Source: Sphingomonas aurea
GTDB taxonomy: Bacteria > Pseudomonadota > Alphaproteobacteria > Sphingomonadales > Sphingomonadaceae
Assembly (NCBI RefSeq): GCF_030678875.1
Contig: NZ_JAUUDS010000007.1
Coordinates: 117,427-181,426, forward strand
DNA length: 64,000 nucleotides
Direction of reading: 5' to 3'
Shown here: piece by piece, positions 37,829-46,116 of the stretch
Numbering within the stretch: the stretch's first letter is position 1
Layout of the letters: every line of letters starts with the position of its first letter
The notes under the pieces: generated by a model
Databases searched by the model: none
Seen by the model: the letters and a program-made list of their open reading frames with translations, nothing else
What the model was told of the DNA's origin: nothing
Translations under genes and position numbers: made by a program

Positions 37829-39148
37829 ATGCTGAACCGCTTCACCGCCGACTATCTCGACACGCTGGCCGATGCCGATTTCCGCCCGACGCCGACCGTG
37901 TCGGGGCGGCTGGCGTCCTATGACGGGCTGCTGATGGAGGCGGTCGGGCTGACCCTGCCGGTCGGCACCGTCTGCCGGATCGGCGACACGGTGGATGCCG
38001 AGGTGATCGGCTTTCGCGGCGACCGCACGCTGCTGATGAACCTTGGCGGCCCCGCGCCGTTGCTGCCCAAGGCCGCGGTGCGCCCGGTCGGCGCACCGGG
38101 GGAGGCGGAGGTCGGCGCGGCGATGCTCGGCCGGGTGGTCGACGGCGCCGGCAAGCCGATCGACGGGCTCGGTCCCATCCGTGGCGCTGGCCGCTGGCCG
38201 CTGGCCGGCAAGTTGCAGGGGCCGCTCGACCGGGGGCGGGTGCTCCAGCCGCTCGACGTGGGCGTGCGCGCGATCAACGGGCTGCTGACTGTGGGGCAGG
38301 GGCAGCGGATCGGCATCATGGCCGGTTCTGGCGTCGGCAAGTCGGTGCTGCTCGGCATGATGGTCCGCGCCGCGCAGGCGGATGTGGTCGTGATCGGCCT
38401 GATCGGCGAGCGCAGCCGCGAGGTCGCCGACTTCCTCGACACCAAGGTCGCAGGCGAGGCGCGCGCACGCTCGGTCGTGGTCGCGGTGCCGGCCAACCAC
38501 TCCCCGGTGCTGCGCATCCGCGGCGCGCTGCGCACTCACGCGATCGCCGAGGCGTTCCGGGCCGAGGGCAAGCGCGTGCTGCTCATCATGGACTCGCTGA
38601 CCCGCGTCGCCCATGCGGGCCGCGAGATCGGGCTGGCACTGGGCGAGCCGGCGTCGGCGCGCGGCTATCCGCCGTCCGCCATCGCGATGCTGCCCAATCT
38701 AATCGAGCGCGCCGGCGCCGACGCGCACGGATCGGGTTCGATCACCGCGATCTACACGGTGCTGGCCGATGGCGACGACGGCAACGACCCGGTGGTCGAC
38801 TCCGCCCGCTCGATCCTCGACGGGCATATCGTGCTGAGCCGCGCGCTGGCCGAGCGCGGTGTCTATCCGGCGATCGACGTCGGCCCCTCGGTCAGCCGCG
38901 TCATGAACGACATCGTCGGGCGCGACCATGTCCTCGCCGCGCGCGTGCTGCGCCGCCATCTGGCGACCTATGAGGAAAATCGCGACCTGGTGCTGATGGG
39001 CGCCTATCGCGCTGGCGCCGACCCAGCGATCGATGCGGCCATCGCCTATCATCCCGCGATCACCGACTATGTCCGCCAGGACGCCGACGAGGTCGTGCCG
39101 CTGCACGTCGCCGCGGCCGAACTGACCGGCGTGTTCGGCGACGGCTGA
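37829..39148 (+). CDS. fliI: Flagellum-specific ATP synthase FliI
   Basis: ATPase that readies substrates for flagellar export. 439 residues similar to F1-beta: GVRAINGLLTVGQGQRIGIM, P-loop AGSGVGKS (about residue 168), VVVIGLIGERSREVADFL, LLIMDSLTRVAHAGREIGLA and RGYPPSAIAMLPNLIERAGA. The ATG at 37829 lies 8 bases after fliH, and earlier in-frame codons overlap fliH and look non-coding. Confidence 0.97.
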   Translation: MLNRFTADYLDTLADADFRPTPTVSGRLASYDGLLMEAVGLTLPVGTVCRIGDTVDAEVIGFRGDRTLLMNLGGPAPLLPKAAVRPVGAPGEAEVGAAMLGRVVDGAGKPIDGLGPIRGAGRWPLAGKLQGPLDRGRVLQPLDVGVRAINGLLTVGQGQRIGIMAGSGVGKSVLLGMMVRAAQADVVVIGLIGERSREVADFLDTKVAGEARARSVVVAVPANHSPVLRIRGALRTHAIAEAFRAEGKRVLLIMDSLTRVAHAGREIGLALGEPASARGYPPSAIAMLPNLIERAGADAHGSGSITAIYTVLADGDDGNDPVVDSARSILDGHIVLSRALAERGVYPAIDVGPSVSRVMNDIVGRDHVLAARVLRRHLATYEENRDLVLMGAYRAGADPAIDAAIAYHPAITDYVRQDADEVVPLHVAAAELTGVFGDG

Positions 39149-39165
39149 AGCGGGGGGCTGAACCA

Positions 39166-39582
39166 ATGCAGGGCAAGACGCTGGCACGCATCCACCGTGT
39201 CCGCACCGCACAGCTGAACCTGGCCCGCGCCGACGAGGCGCGCGCCGCCGCCGCGCTGGCGAACGAAACCCTGATGACCCAGCGCATCGCCGCGCTGGTC
39301 GAGGCGGTGGCGCCGACGCCGACCGCGACCGGCGCCTATGCGATGGCGGGCACCGCGCTGTTCCGCGAGCGGCTGAACCAGTCCGCCGATGCCGCGGCAT
39401 TCCGCGTCCAGAATGCCGAGCAGCGGTCGCTCCGCGCCGCCGAAACCAGCCGCGCCGCGCACCGCGACCAGAGCGCGGTCGAGAAGCTGATGGAGCGCGC
39501 GCGCCTCGACGCGCTGTACCGCGAGGCGCGCGATCTGCAGAACGCCCCGCCCCAGGCACGCAAACGGCACGATCCTTGCTGA
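39166..39582 (+). CDS. fliJ: FliJ-like export chaperone
   Basis: 138 residues, almost fully helical and rich in Ala, Arg and Glu, as expected for FliJ, the coiled-coil stalk inserted in the FliI hexamer. Primary sequence is poorly conserved in this family; the call depends on size, coiled-coil character and position between fliI and fliK. Its last codons contain the sigma54 promoter of fliK. Confidence 0.65.
   Translation: MQGKTLARIHRVRTAQLNLARADEARAAAALANETLMTQRIAALVEAVAPTPTATGAYAMAGTALFRERLNQSADAAAFRVQNAEQRSLRAAETSRAAHRDQSAVEKLMERARLDALYREARDLQNAPPQARKRHDPC
39565..39579 (+). promoter_or_regulatory. Sigma54 promoter inside the fliJ end, before fliK
   Basis: CGGCAC-GATCC-TTGC, one base from consensus and almost identical to the site before the transglycosylase gene (TGGCAC-GATGC-TTGC). 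The predicted start near 39591 is 16 bases before the fliK ATG. It would allow fliK and later genes to be driven separately from fliE-fliJ. Confidence 0.68.
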
Positions 39583-39606
39583 TCGACGGTCGACCGTAAC
39601 GACCGG

Positions 39607-41832
39607 ATGCCCGAGCACCTGATGATTAGCCTCGCCGCCTCTCTGCCCAACGCCGTCGTCGCCCCGCGCGGCACCGCTCCCGCCGGAGCCGGTGCCGGGT
39701 CGCCGATCGCGTTTGTCCTGCCGGATCTGGGCGTGGGCGTAGAGGCGATCGCCGCACCCGTCCGGCAGGCGCCTGCCGGTTCCGGCCAGATCTTGCCGGT
39801 GGCCGACGCGACACTGCCGACGCTGCCGGACGCGATCGCCGCGCCGGTGATGCTGGCGGACATGAGCGTCGAACCGGTCGCGGCACCGGTGCTGCCGGCG
39901 ACGACGCTGCTACCGGTCGACCCGCGCTTCGCCCCGCCGTCATCCCCGACCCTCGAGAAGGCGCCCGTTGCGGCTGAGGTCCGCACGCCGGACATCGCCG
40001 CCGCACCGACACCCAAGGCGCTGCCGCGCATGGTCGCCAAGCTTGACGCCGTAGTGCCCGAGACCGAAACGGCCGCCGCGGAACCCGCTGCCGCCGAGAT
40101 GCCCCGGCCGGTCCTTCCCGAGCAGCTGCCACCGCCCAAGCTCGCCGCCAAGCCGGTTCGCCGTGAGGTGGCGGAACGGCCGGTCAAGCGGGAGACGACC
40201 GGGGACGAGCCCGCCCCGACGAGCGAGGAGGCGGATCTGCCGGCCGTTGCGGATGCAGTGCCGGCAACGACAATCGAAGCTGCGACACCTCCGGCCGTGC
40301 TCTCGACCCTCGTCACGCCGCAGGCCAAGCAGGACGCCGCGCTGGTGGTTACGGATCAGCCGGCCGTGATCGCCGACCCAACCCTGCACGTAGCGCAGGA
40401 ACCCCGATCCATTATCGGCAAGGCGGCCCCGGTTCGCGGGAAAGCCGCCGCCGATGATCCGGTTCCCGACGCGAAGGCCGAACGCGTCTCTGTCGCACCC
40501 GCTCGAGAGCCGATGACGGCATCGACGCCGCAAGTGGTCCTTACCGCACCGCCGGCGCCGGACGCGGTTCCTCTCGCCCAGCCGATGGTGATGCCCGACC
40601 AGCCGTCCGCCGTCATAACGGCCCCGCTGCCCGCACGGGCGCAGACGACAACTCCGGCGATCGAGCGCGCCACCGAGCGCGCCGCACCGGCCATGGCTGC
40701 GACGCTTCCGGCCGGCACGGCGTCGGCACCTGCCGCGATGCCGGCGACCGATGGGGCGCCGGTTCCTGCCGTCCTGTCCGAACAGATCGCACCGATCATC
40801 GCAGCCGCCGCCCCGGTCGTGGCACCGGCGGCGCCGCGCCGGACCCAGGCGCCGGCAAGCTCCACCGCGACCTTGCTTGCCGATAGCGGTGCGGTCACGC
40901 TGCGCGCCGCCGTCGCGCCGCAGCCCGTCGAGCCGAGCGTCCCCTGGCGTTTTGCCGCGGCCCCGGTCGTTCAGCCCGCGCCTGTCGTGCAGCCCGCAGC
41001 GGCGCCGCCGGCCGATCCCGTCGGTCCGATCGTCGCGGACATGGCCGCTCCGGTTGCGCCCGCACCGGCCACGCCGCATCAGGCCGCTCCGCCGATACCC
41101 GTGGCAACGCCCGCCGCGGCCCCAGTCCGCATCACCGCGCCAGCCGCCGCTGTCTTCGCGCCGGCCATCGCCGCCGCCGACGAGCAGGAGCGGCGCGCCG
41201 TCCCGAACGACGCGGCGGCGCCGGCCGATCCGATCGCCACGCCTCAGCCTGTTGCCGCCACCGCCGCGCCAGTCGCCGCGAACACGGTGCAGCAGCCGCC
41301 GCTCGACATGACCCAGCCACGCTGGCCACAGGCGATGGTCGAGCGGATCGAGACGCTGCGCGACGCCGCTGCCGATGCCGCCAATGCCGCCGACACTCGT
41401 ATCCGGCTGGTCCCCGACGCGCTCGGCGCGATCGAGATCGGGCTGACGCGCGACGGCGACACGATCCATGTCCGCTTCACCGCCGAGCAGGCGCAGACCC
41501 GCGCCCTGTTGCAGGAGGCGCAGCCGCGCCTGGCCGAGGTTGCCGACCAGCGCGGGCTGAAGCTGGGCCAGACCAGCGTCGAGGCGGCAGCGCCGTCCGC
41601 GCAGACCGGCCAGCAGCCGCAGGGGCAGCCGCAGGGTTCATCCTCGTCTAGCTCGTCCGCCTATCAGGCGTCGACCGGCTCCGGTTTGCAGGCGCAGACC
41701 CAGTCGCAGGGCAACAGCGCCCAATCCGGCCAGCCGCAGGGGCAGGGCCGCCAGCCCGCCGCCCCGGCCCGCCCCGCCGGCGCCCGCCCGACCACCATGG
41801 CCGCAGAGGCCGACGATGCCCGCATCGCCTGA
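39607..41832 (+). CDS. fliK: Hook-length control protein FliK
   Basis: Secreted ruler that sets hook length and switches export specificity. 741 residues, long for the family: a Pro/Ala/Val-rich, low-complexity ruler of nearly 550 residues, then the C-terminal hook-length control domain (RWPQAMVERIETLRDAAADA; LGAIEIGLTRDGDTIHVRFT; EAQPRLAEVADQRGLKLGQT) and a Gln/Ser/Gly-rich tail. ATG at 39622 is an alternative start. The repetitive composition may cause it to be missed by similarity tools. Confidence 0.85.
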   Translation: MPEHLMISLAASLPNAVVAPRGTAPAGAGAGSPIAFVLPDLGVGVEAIAAPVRQAPAGSGQILPVADATLPTLPDAIAAPVMLADMSVEPVAAPVLPATTLLPVDPRFAPPSSPTLEKAPVAAEVRTPDIAAAPTPKALPRMVAKLDAVVPETETAAAEPAAAEMPRPVLPEQLPPPKLAAKPVRREVAERPVKRETTGDEPAPTSEEADLPAVADAVPATTIEAATPPAVLSTLVTPQAKQDAALVVTDQPAVIADPTLHVAQEPRSIIGKAAPVRGKAAADDPVPDAKAERVSVAPAREPMTASTPQVVLTAPPAPDAVPLAQPMVMPDQPSAVITAPLPARAQTTTPAIERATERAAPAMAATLPAGTASAPAAMPATDGAPVPAVLSEQIAPIIAAAAPVVAPAAPRRTQAPASSTATLLADSGAVTLRAAVAPQPVEPSVPWRFAAAPVVQPAPVVQPAAAPPADPVGPIVADMAAPVAPAPATPHQAAPPIPVATPAAAPVRITAPAAAVFAPAIAAADEQERRAVPNDAAAPADPIATPQPVAATAAPVAANTVQQPPLDMTQPRWPQAMVERIETLRDAAADAANAADTRIRLVPDALGAIEIGLTRDGDTIHVRFTAEQAQTRALLQEAQPRLAEVADQRGLKLGQTSVEAAAPSAQTGQQPQGQPQGSSSSSSSAYQASTGSGLQAQTQSQGNSAQSGQPQGQGRQPAAPARPAGARPTTMAAEADDARIA

Positions 41833-41849
41833 TCTGAAGGAAAATACCG

Positions 41850-42503
41850 ATGAGTGACGCGAAGGATACCAAGGACGAGACGCCGCCGAAGAAGAAGGGC
41901 GGCATGAAGAAGATCCTGATCGGCGTCGTCGCGCTGGTCGTGCTGGTCGGCGGCGGCGTCGGCGCGGGCGTCTATGCCGCGCAGTCCGGCATGATCGGCG
42001 GCGGCGGCCATGCCGCGGCCGAGAAGGAAGACCCGAACAAGCCCAAGCTGGTGCCCAAGAGCGAGCAGAAGCACGCGGGCGAGGGCGGCGAAGGCGGCGA
42101 GGGCGGTGGCCATGGCGGCGGCGAGGAAGGCGGCGCGGCCAAGGTCGAGGGCGCACCGACGCCCGAGGGCCATGGCGGCGACCCCTACGCGTCCAACTAT
42201 TACGCGATGGACAAGGAGTTCACCGCGAACCTGCAGGACTCGGTCCATTTCGTCCAGGTCGGCGTAGCGGTGTCCACGCCCTATGACGAAAAGGTCATCA
42301 CCAACCTGAAGACCAACGACATCGCCGTCCGCTCGGCGGTGCTGATGGCGCTGGGCGAGACCAGCGAGGAGGCGGTTTTCTCGTCGCAGGGCAAGCGCGC
42401 GCTCCAGCAGCGACTGGTCAAGGCAATCAACGATACGTTGCAGCAGAAGGAAGGATTCGGCGGCATCAGTAACGTTTACTTTACCAGTTTCGTTGTTCAG
42501 TGA
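41850..42503 (+). CDS. fliL: Flagellar basal body-associated protein FliL
   Basis: Inner-membrane protein that assists the stators. 217 residues: one helix near 19-45 (MKKILIGVVALVVLVGGGVG), an unusually long linker of Gly, Glu and His (about 50-115, with GGEGGEGGGHGGGEEGG), and a C-terminal FliL domain (FTANLQDSVHFVQVGVAVST; ALMALGETSEEAVFSSQGKR; FGGISNVYFTSFVVQ). AAGGAAAATACC precedes the ATG. Confidence 0.9.
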   Translation: MSDAKDTKDETPPKKKGGMKKILIGVVALVVLVGGGVGAGVYAAQSGMIGGGGHAAAEKEDPNKPKLVPKSEQKHAGEGGEGGEGGGHGGGEEGGAAKVEGAPTPEGHGGDPYASNYYAMDKEFTANLQDSVHFVQVGVAVSTPYDEKVITNLKTNDIAVRSAVLMALGETSEEAVFSSQGKRALQQRLVKAINDTLQQKEGFGGISNVYFTSFVVQ

Positions 42504-42506
42504 GGC

Positions 42507-43457
42507 ATGGTTAACGCCCAGCCAACAACCGATCGACGCACCCGTCCCCGCGTCGGGGACAGTGCGGCTGCCGAGGCGGCAGTGCTGGGCGCACAGAAGC
42601 TGAATCCGTTCGGCGACCTCCACACGCTTCAGCATCTGTCCGCGCGGCTCGCGCGGGGCTTGCGGCCGGTGTGGGAGACGCTGCTGCGGCGCGAGGTGCG
42701 CTCGTTCGCCGAGCCGTTGAGCGTGCAGCGCTTCGCCGATTACCGGGCCGAGCGTGGCGACCTGCTGACGGGCTGGCTGCCACTGGCGATGACACCCGGG
42801 ACGGCGGGCGGACCGACCCATGCCTGGCTGGTGATCGACGGCCGTTTCCTGATCGAGATGCTCGACCTGTTCTTTGGCGGGGCCGGCGTCGCGCCGCTGC
42901 CGATGCCGGCGGAGTTCTCGCCCGCTGCCGATGCGATGGCGGTGCGGGTGGCGGGTATGTTCGCCGACGCGCTCGGCACGGCCTGGGAACCGCTGGCCCG
43001 GGTCTCGTTCGAGGCAGGCAGGCTGGAACAGGCGGCCGATATCGACGGCGAGGACGCCGTGATCGTCACCCGCGTCGGCGTCGACACCACGGCCAAGCCG
43101 ATGTTCGTCGACATCCTCTATCCCGTTCTCGCGCTGAAGCCGCACGGTGCCACCCTGACCGGCAAGGTCGTCGACAAGGCGGAACCCGATCCGGCATGGC
43201 GCAATGCGCTGGCGCGCGCGACGATGGGCGTCCGCTTCCCGGTCCGCTCCGTCCTCGCCGAGCCGGTCGTGCCCTTGTCGATGCTGATGGAGCTGAAGGC
43301 CGGTGACGTGATCCCGATCGCGATCGCCCCCGACGTGCCGGTGATGGTCGGCCGTGACCGGCTGGGCTGCGGCACCGTCGGCACCTCCAATGGCCGGGCG
43401 GCGATCCGCCTGACCTCGCTTGCCCAACCCGAATCCGATGAAGGACTGAATCCATGA
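42507..43457 (+). CDS. fliM: Flagellar motor switch protein FliM
   Basis: C-ring component. 316 residues with the CheC-like middle domain (VWETLLRREVRSFAEPLSVQ; LVIDGRFLIEMLDLFFGGAG) and a C-terminal SpoA domain (PVRSVLAEPVVPLSMLMELK, AGDVIPIAIAPDVPVMVGRD). The N-terminal CheY-binding segment, usually LSQxEIDALL within the first 15 residues, is absent: the protein opens MVNAQPTTDRRTRPRVGDSA. Overlaps fliN by 4 bases. Confidence 0.92.
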   Translation: MVNAQPTTDRRTRPRVGDSAAAEAAVLGAQKLNPFGDLHTLQHLSARLARGLRPVWETLLRREVRSFAEPLSVQRFADYRAERGDLLTGWLPLAMTPGTAGGPTHAWLVIDGRFLIEMLDLFFGGAGVAPLPMPAEFSPAADAMAVRVAGMFADALGTAWEPLARVSFEAGRLEQAADIDGEDAVIVTRVGVDTTAKPMFVDILYPVLALKPHGATLTGKVVDKAEPDPAWRNALARATMGVRFPVRSVLAEPVVPLSMLMELKAGDVIPIAIAPDVPVMVGRDRLGCGTVGTSNGRAAIRLTSLAQPESDEGLNP

Positions 43458-43756
43458 ACGACATGACCGGCGGTTTCACGACCGATCCCGCCGTGCCCGG
43501 TGGCGTCGCCAACAATTTCCGGCTGCTGCAGGATGTCGACGTCAAGCTGACGGTCGAGATCGGCTCGACCAACCTGACGCTGCGCGAACTCCTCGCGCTG
43601 GGCGAGGGCAGCGTGATCGAGCTGGACCGGCAGGCGGGCGAACTGCTCGACGTGTTCGTCAATGGCACGCTGATCGGCCGGGGCGAGGTGGTGACGGTGG
43701 GCGAGCGTTTCGGCGTGCGCATGACCGAGCTGGTCTCGCCAGAGAAGCGCGGCTGA
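43454..43756 (+). CDS. fliN: Flagellar motor switch protein FliN
   Basis: Bottom of the C-ring. 100 residues, nearly all a SpoA domain: LLQDVDVKLTVEIGSTNLTL, RELLALGEGSVIELDRQAGE, LLDVFVNGTLIGRGEVVTVG. ATGA overlap with fliM indicates coupled synthesis of switch proteins. Confidence 0.95.
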   Translation: MNDMTGGFTTDPAVPGGVANNFRLLQDVDVKLTVEIGSTNLTLRELLALGEGSVIELDRQAGELLDVFVNGTLIGRGEVVTVGERFGVRMTELVSPEKRG

Positions 43757-43760
43757 TCCG

Positions 43761-44027
43761 ATGCTCTGGTCCTACATCCTGAAGCTGGTCGTGCTGCTGC
43801 CGCTAGTCTGCGGCCTGATGATCGGGTGCCTGTATCTGTGGCGCAAGCTGGAGGGGCGGATGCCCGGCAAACAGTCCAACCGGCTGATCGCGGTGCGCGA
43901 GACGATGATGATCTCGCCCGGCCTGCGCCTCGCGGTGCTGGATTTCGAGGGCAAGCGGCTGCTCGTCTCTGTCGGTCGCGGCGGTGTCGCGCTGATCGAC
44001 AAGACCGGCATCGGGGCCGACCAGTGA
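43761..44027 (+). CDS. fliO: FliO-like export gate assembly protein
   Basis: 88 residues with one N-terminal helix (LVVLLPLVCGLMIGCLYLW) and a short cytoplasmic beta-rich part (RLIAVRETMMISPGLRLAVL; GKRLLVSVGRGGVALIDKTG), as in FliO, which helps fold FliP. Similarity is weak and the place between fliN and fliP carries much of the call. Overlaps fliP as GTGA. Confidence 0.75.
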   Translation: MLWSYILKLVVLLPLVCGLMIGCLYLWRKLEGRMPGKQSNRLIAVRETMMISPGLRLAVLDFEGKRLLVSVGRGGVALIDKTGIGADQ

Positions 44028-44905
44028 GCATTTCCGTGACACGGCGGGGCAGCGGCCCCGCGCTGGTCCGCGCGCGCGAACCCGCACGGCCCGCCCGCTC
44101 GCCGATGGCGACGCTGGTGTGGATCGTGCTGGCCGTGCTGCTGGCGGTCATCGTCGCGGCGCCCGCCTTCGCGCAAGCCACGCCGCTCGGTGCGCCGGGC
44201 GCGCCGGTGCCGGGCGTCGGCGACGCGGTCGACCGCGCGCTGGGGCAGCTGGGCGGGCAGCAGGGCCAGTCGGCGCCCTTGTCGCTGTCGCTCCAGGTCC
44301 TCATCATCATGGGCCTGCTGACGATCCTGCCGGGCATCCTGTTGATGATGACCAGCTTTACCCGGATCATCATCGTGCTCGCGGTGCTGCGCCAGGCACT
44401 TGGCCTTCAGCAGACGCCGCCCAACCAGGTGCTGATCGGCCTGTCGCTGTTCCTCAGCCTGTTCATCATGGCGCCGACGATCAACCAGATCAACACGACC
44501 GCGATTCAGCCCTATGCCGCCGGGCAGCTGGCCGGCACGCAGATGATCTCGACCGCCGGCGCGCCGCTGCATGACTTCATGACCAAGCAGACGCGGATCA
44601 AGGACCTGAAGATGTTCTCCGACATGGCGAAAACCGGGCCGTTCGCCAGTGCCAAGGACATTCCCTTCTCGGTCCTGCTGCCGGCCTTCATCACCTCGGA
44701 ATTGAAGACGGCGTTTCAGATCGGCTTCCTGATCTTCCTGCCGTTCATCGTCATCGACCTGGTGGTCGCGACCGTGCTGATGAGCCTGGGCATGGCGATG
44801 CTGTCGCCGACGATCATCTCGCTGCCGTTCAAGCTCCTCTTGTTCGTGCTGGTCGACGGCTGGGCACTGACCATGGGCAGTCTTGCCAACTCGTTCGTGA
44901 CGTGA
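44024..44905 (+). CDS. fliP: Export gate protein FliP
   Basis: Core of the export channel with FliQ and FliR. 293 residues: a membrane-targeting N-terminus ending in AAPAFAQ (FliP has a cleavable signal in several species), then LSLSLQVLIIMGLLTILPGI, MMTSFTRIIIVLAVLRQALG, PFSVLLPAFITSELKTAFQI and FLPFIVIDLVVATVLMSLGM, all typical. The GTG at 44024 overlaps the fliO stop; the ATG at 44105 is an alternative that places the signal peptide closer to the N-terminus. Confidence 0.96.
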   Translation: MSISVTRRGSGPALVRAREPARPARSPMATLVWIVLAVLLAVIVAAPAFAQATPLGAPGAPVPGVGDAVDRALGQLGGQQGQSAPLSLSLQVLIIMGLLTILPGILLMMTSFTRIIIVLAVLRQALGLQQTPPNQVLIGLSLFLSLFIMAPTINQINTTAIQPYAAGQLAGTQMISTAGAPLHDFMTKQTRIKDLKMFSDMAKTGPFASAKDIPFSVLLPAFITSELKTAFQIGFLIFLPFIVIDLVVATVLMSLGMAMLSPTIISLPFKLLLFVLVDGWALTMGSLANSFVT

Positions 44906-44911
44906 AGCCGA

Positions 44912-45044
44912 TCACTCCTCCCCTGAAAGGGGAGGGGGACCGCCGCGAAGCGGTGGTGGAGGGGTGTCGCCGTCCGGAGATGCCACAACCGGGGGACACC
45001 CCTCCGTCAGGGCTGCGCCCTGCCACCTCCCCCGCCGGGGGAGG
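44912..45044. repeat. Dispersed inverted-repeat element in the fliP-fliQ gap
   Basis: The 154-bp gap holds nested inverted repeats: GGAGGGGTGTC (44958-44968) with its complement GACACCCCTCC (44995-45005), CCGC/GCGG near 44940-44953, and CCTCCCCC-gcc-GGGGGAGG (45026-45044). The pattern is that of an intergenic repeat common in sphingomonads. It interrupts an operon whose other joints are 0-20 bp. Confidence 0.75.
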
Positions 45045-45059
45045 ATCTAGGAAGAGACG

Positions 45060-45329
45060 ATGGACGCCGATTATTTCCTGACCGTCGCCAACCAGACGAT
45101 GTGGGTGCTGGCGCTCGCCAGCGCGCCGATCCTGGTGCCGGCGCTGCTCGCCGGGCTGATCCTGGGCATGATCCAGGCCGCCACCTCGATCAACGAGCAG
45201 ACGCTCACCTTCGTGCCGAAACTGGTCGTGGTGGCATTCTCCATCCTGATCTTCGGTAGCCTGATCCTTGGGCTGCTGAGCGATTTCACGATCGGGATGT
45301 TCGAGCGTATTCCAGACCTGGTGAAGTAG
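45060..45329 (+). CDS. fliQ: Export gate protein FliQ
   Basis: 89 residues with two membrane helices: MWVLALASAPILVPALLAGL and KLVVVAFSILIFGSLILGLL, plus the conserved IQAATSINEQTLTFVPK loop. A standard FliQ, split from fliP by the repeat element. Confidence 0.96.
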   Translation: MDADYFLTVANQTMWVLALASAPILVPALLAGLILGMIQAATSINEQTLTFVPKLVVVAFSILIFGSLILGLLSDFTIGMFERIPDLVK

Positions 45330-45336
45330 CCGGACG

Positions 45337-46110
45337 ATGCTGGGGCTGGGCCTTGCCATCGAACCGCAGATCTGGGCCTTGGTTTTTGTCATGGTCCGGA
45401 TCGGGGCGGCGTTCGTCGCGGCGCCGGTGTTCGGCGCGGTGTCGTTGCCGCTGACCGTGCGCGTGTCGCTGTCCGGGGCGATCGGCATCCTGGTCCTGTC
45501 GACGCACAGCATCGTGCCGCCGCCCAATGTCTTCGCGGTCGGCACCTTCGTGTCGGTCGCCGCCGAAGCGCTGGTGGGCCTCGCGATGGGCTTCATCCTC
45601 CAGACCGCGTTCGCCGCGCCGCTGATCGCCAGCGAGATGATCGGCGGCACGATGGGGATCGGCTTCGCCTCGTCGATCGACCCGCAGAACGGCCGCTCGT
45701 CGCCCGCGCTCGGCCAGTTCATGTCGGTGATGCTGACCCTGTTGTTCCTGTCCGTCGACGGTCACCTCGTCCTGGTCGACATGCTGGTGAAGAGCTACGA
45801 GGCGCTGCCCCCCGGTGCCGCCTGGCTGGGCGCGGACCGGCTGCGGGCGATCGCCTTCTTCGGCGGCTATGCCTTCCTCGCCGGACTGCTGCTGGCTCTG
45901 CCCGTGGGGTTCCTGCTGCTGTGTTTGAACCTGGTCGTCGGGATGATGAGCCGGGCGGCGCCGGCGCTCAACCTGTTCTCGGTCGGCATGCCGGCCAGCC
46001 TTGCCGTCGGCGTGATCGCGCTTGCCGTCGCCTTCCCGGCGATGGGCGACTACATGCTCGTCATCATCCGCGAGAGTCTGGGCGCGCTCCAGACCATCAT
46101 CCTGGGCTGA
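45337..46110 (+). CDS. fliR: Export gate protein FliR
   Basis: 257 residues, about six hydrophobic segments, with VMVRIGAAFVAAPVFGAVSL, PLTVRVSLSGAIGILVLSTH and RAAPALNLFSVGMPASLAVG, all FliR features. It sits 7 bases after fliQ and 6 before flhB. Completes the FliPQR channel. Confidence 0.96.
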   Translation: MLGLGLAIEPQIWALVFVMVRIGAAFVAAPVFGAVSLPLTVRVSLSGAIGILVLSTHSIVPPPNVFAVGTFVSVAAEALVGLAMGFILQTAFAAPLIASEMIGGTMGIGFASSIDPQNGRSSPALGQFMSVMLTLLFLSVDGHLVLVDMLVKSYEALPPGAAWLGADRLRAIAFFGGYAFLAGLLLALPVGFLLLCLNLVVGMMSRAAPALNLFSVGMPASLAVGVIALAVAFPAMGDYMLVIIRESLGALQTIILG

Positions 46111-46116
46111 CGCGCC

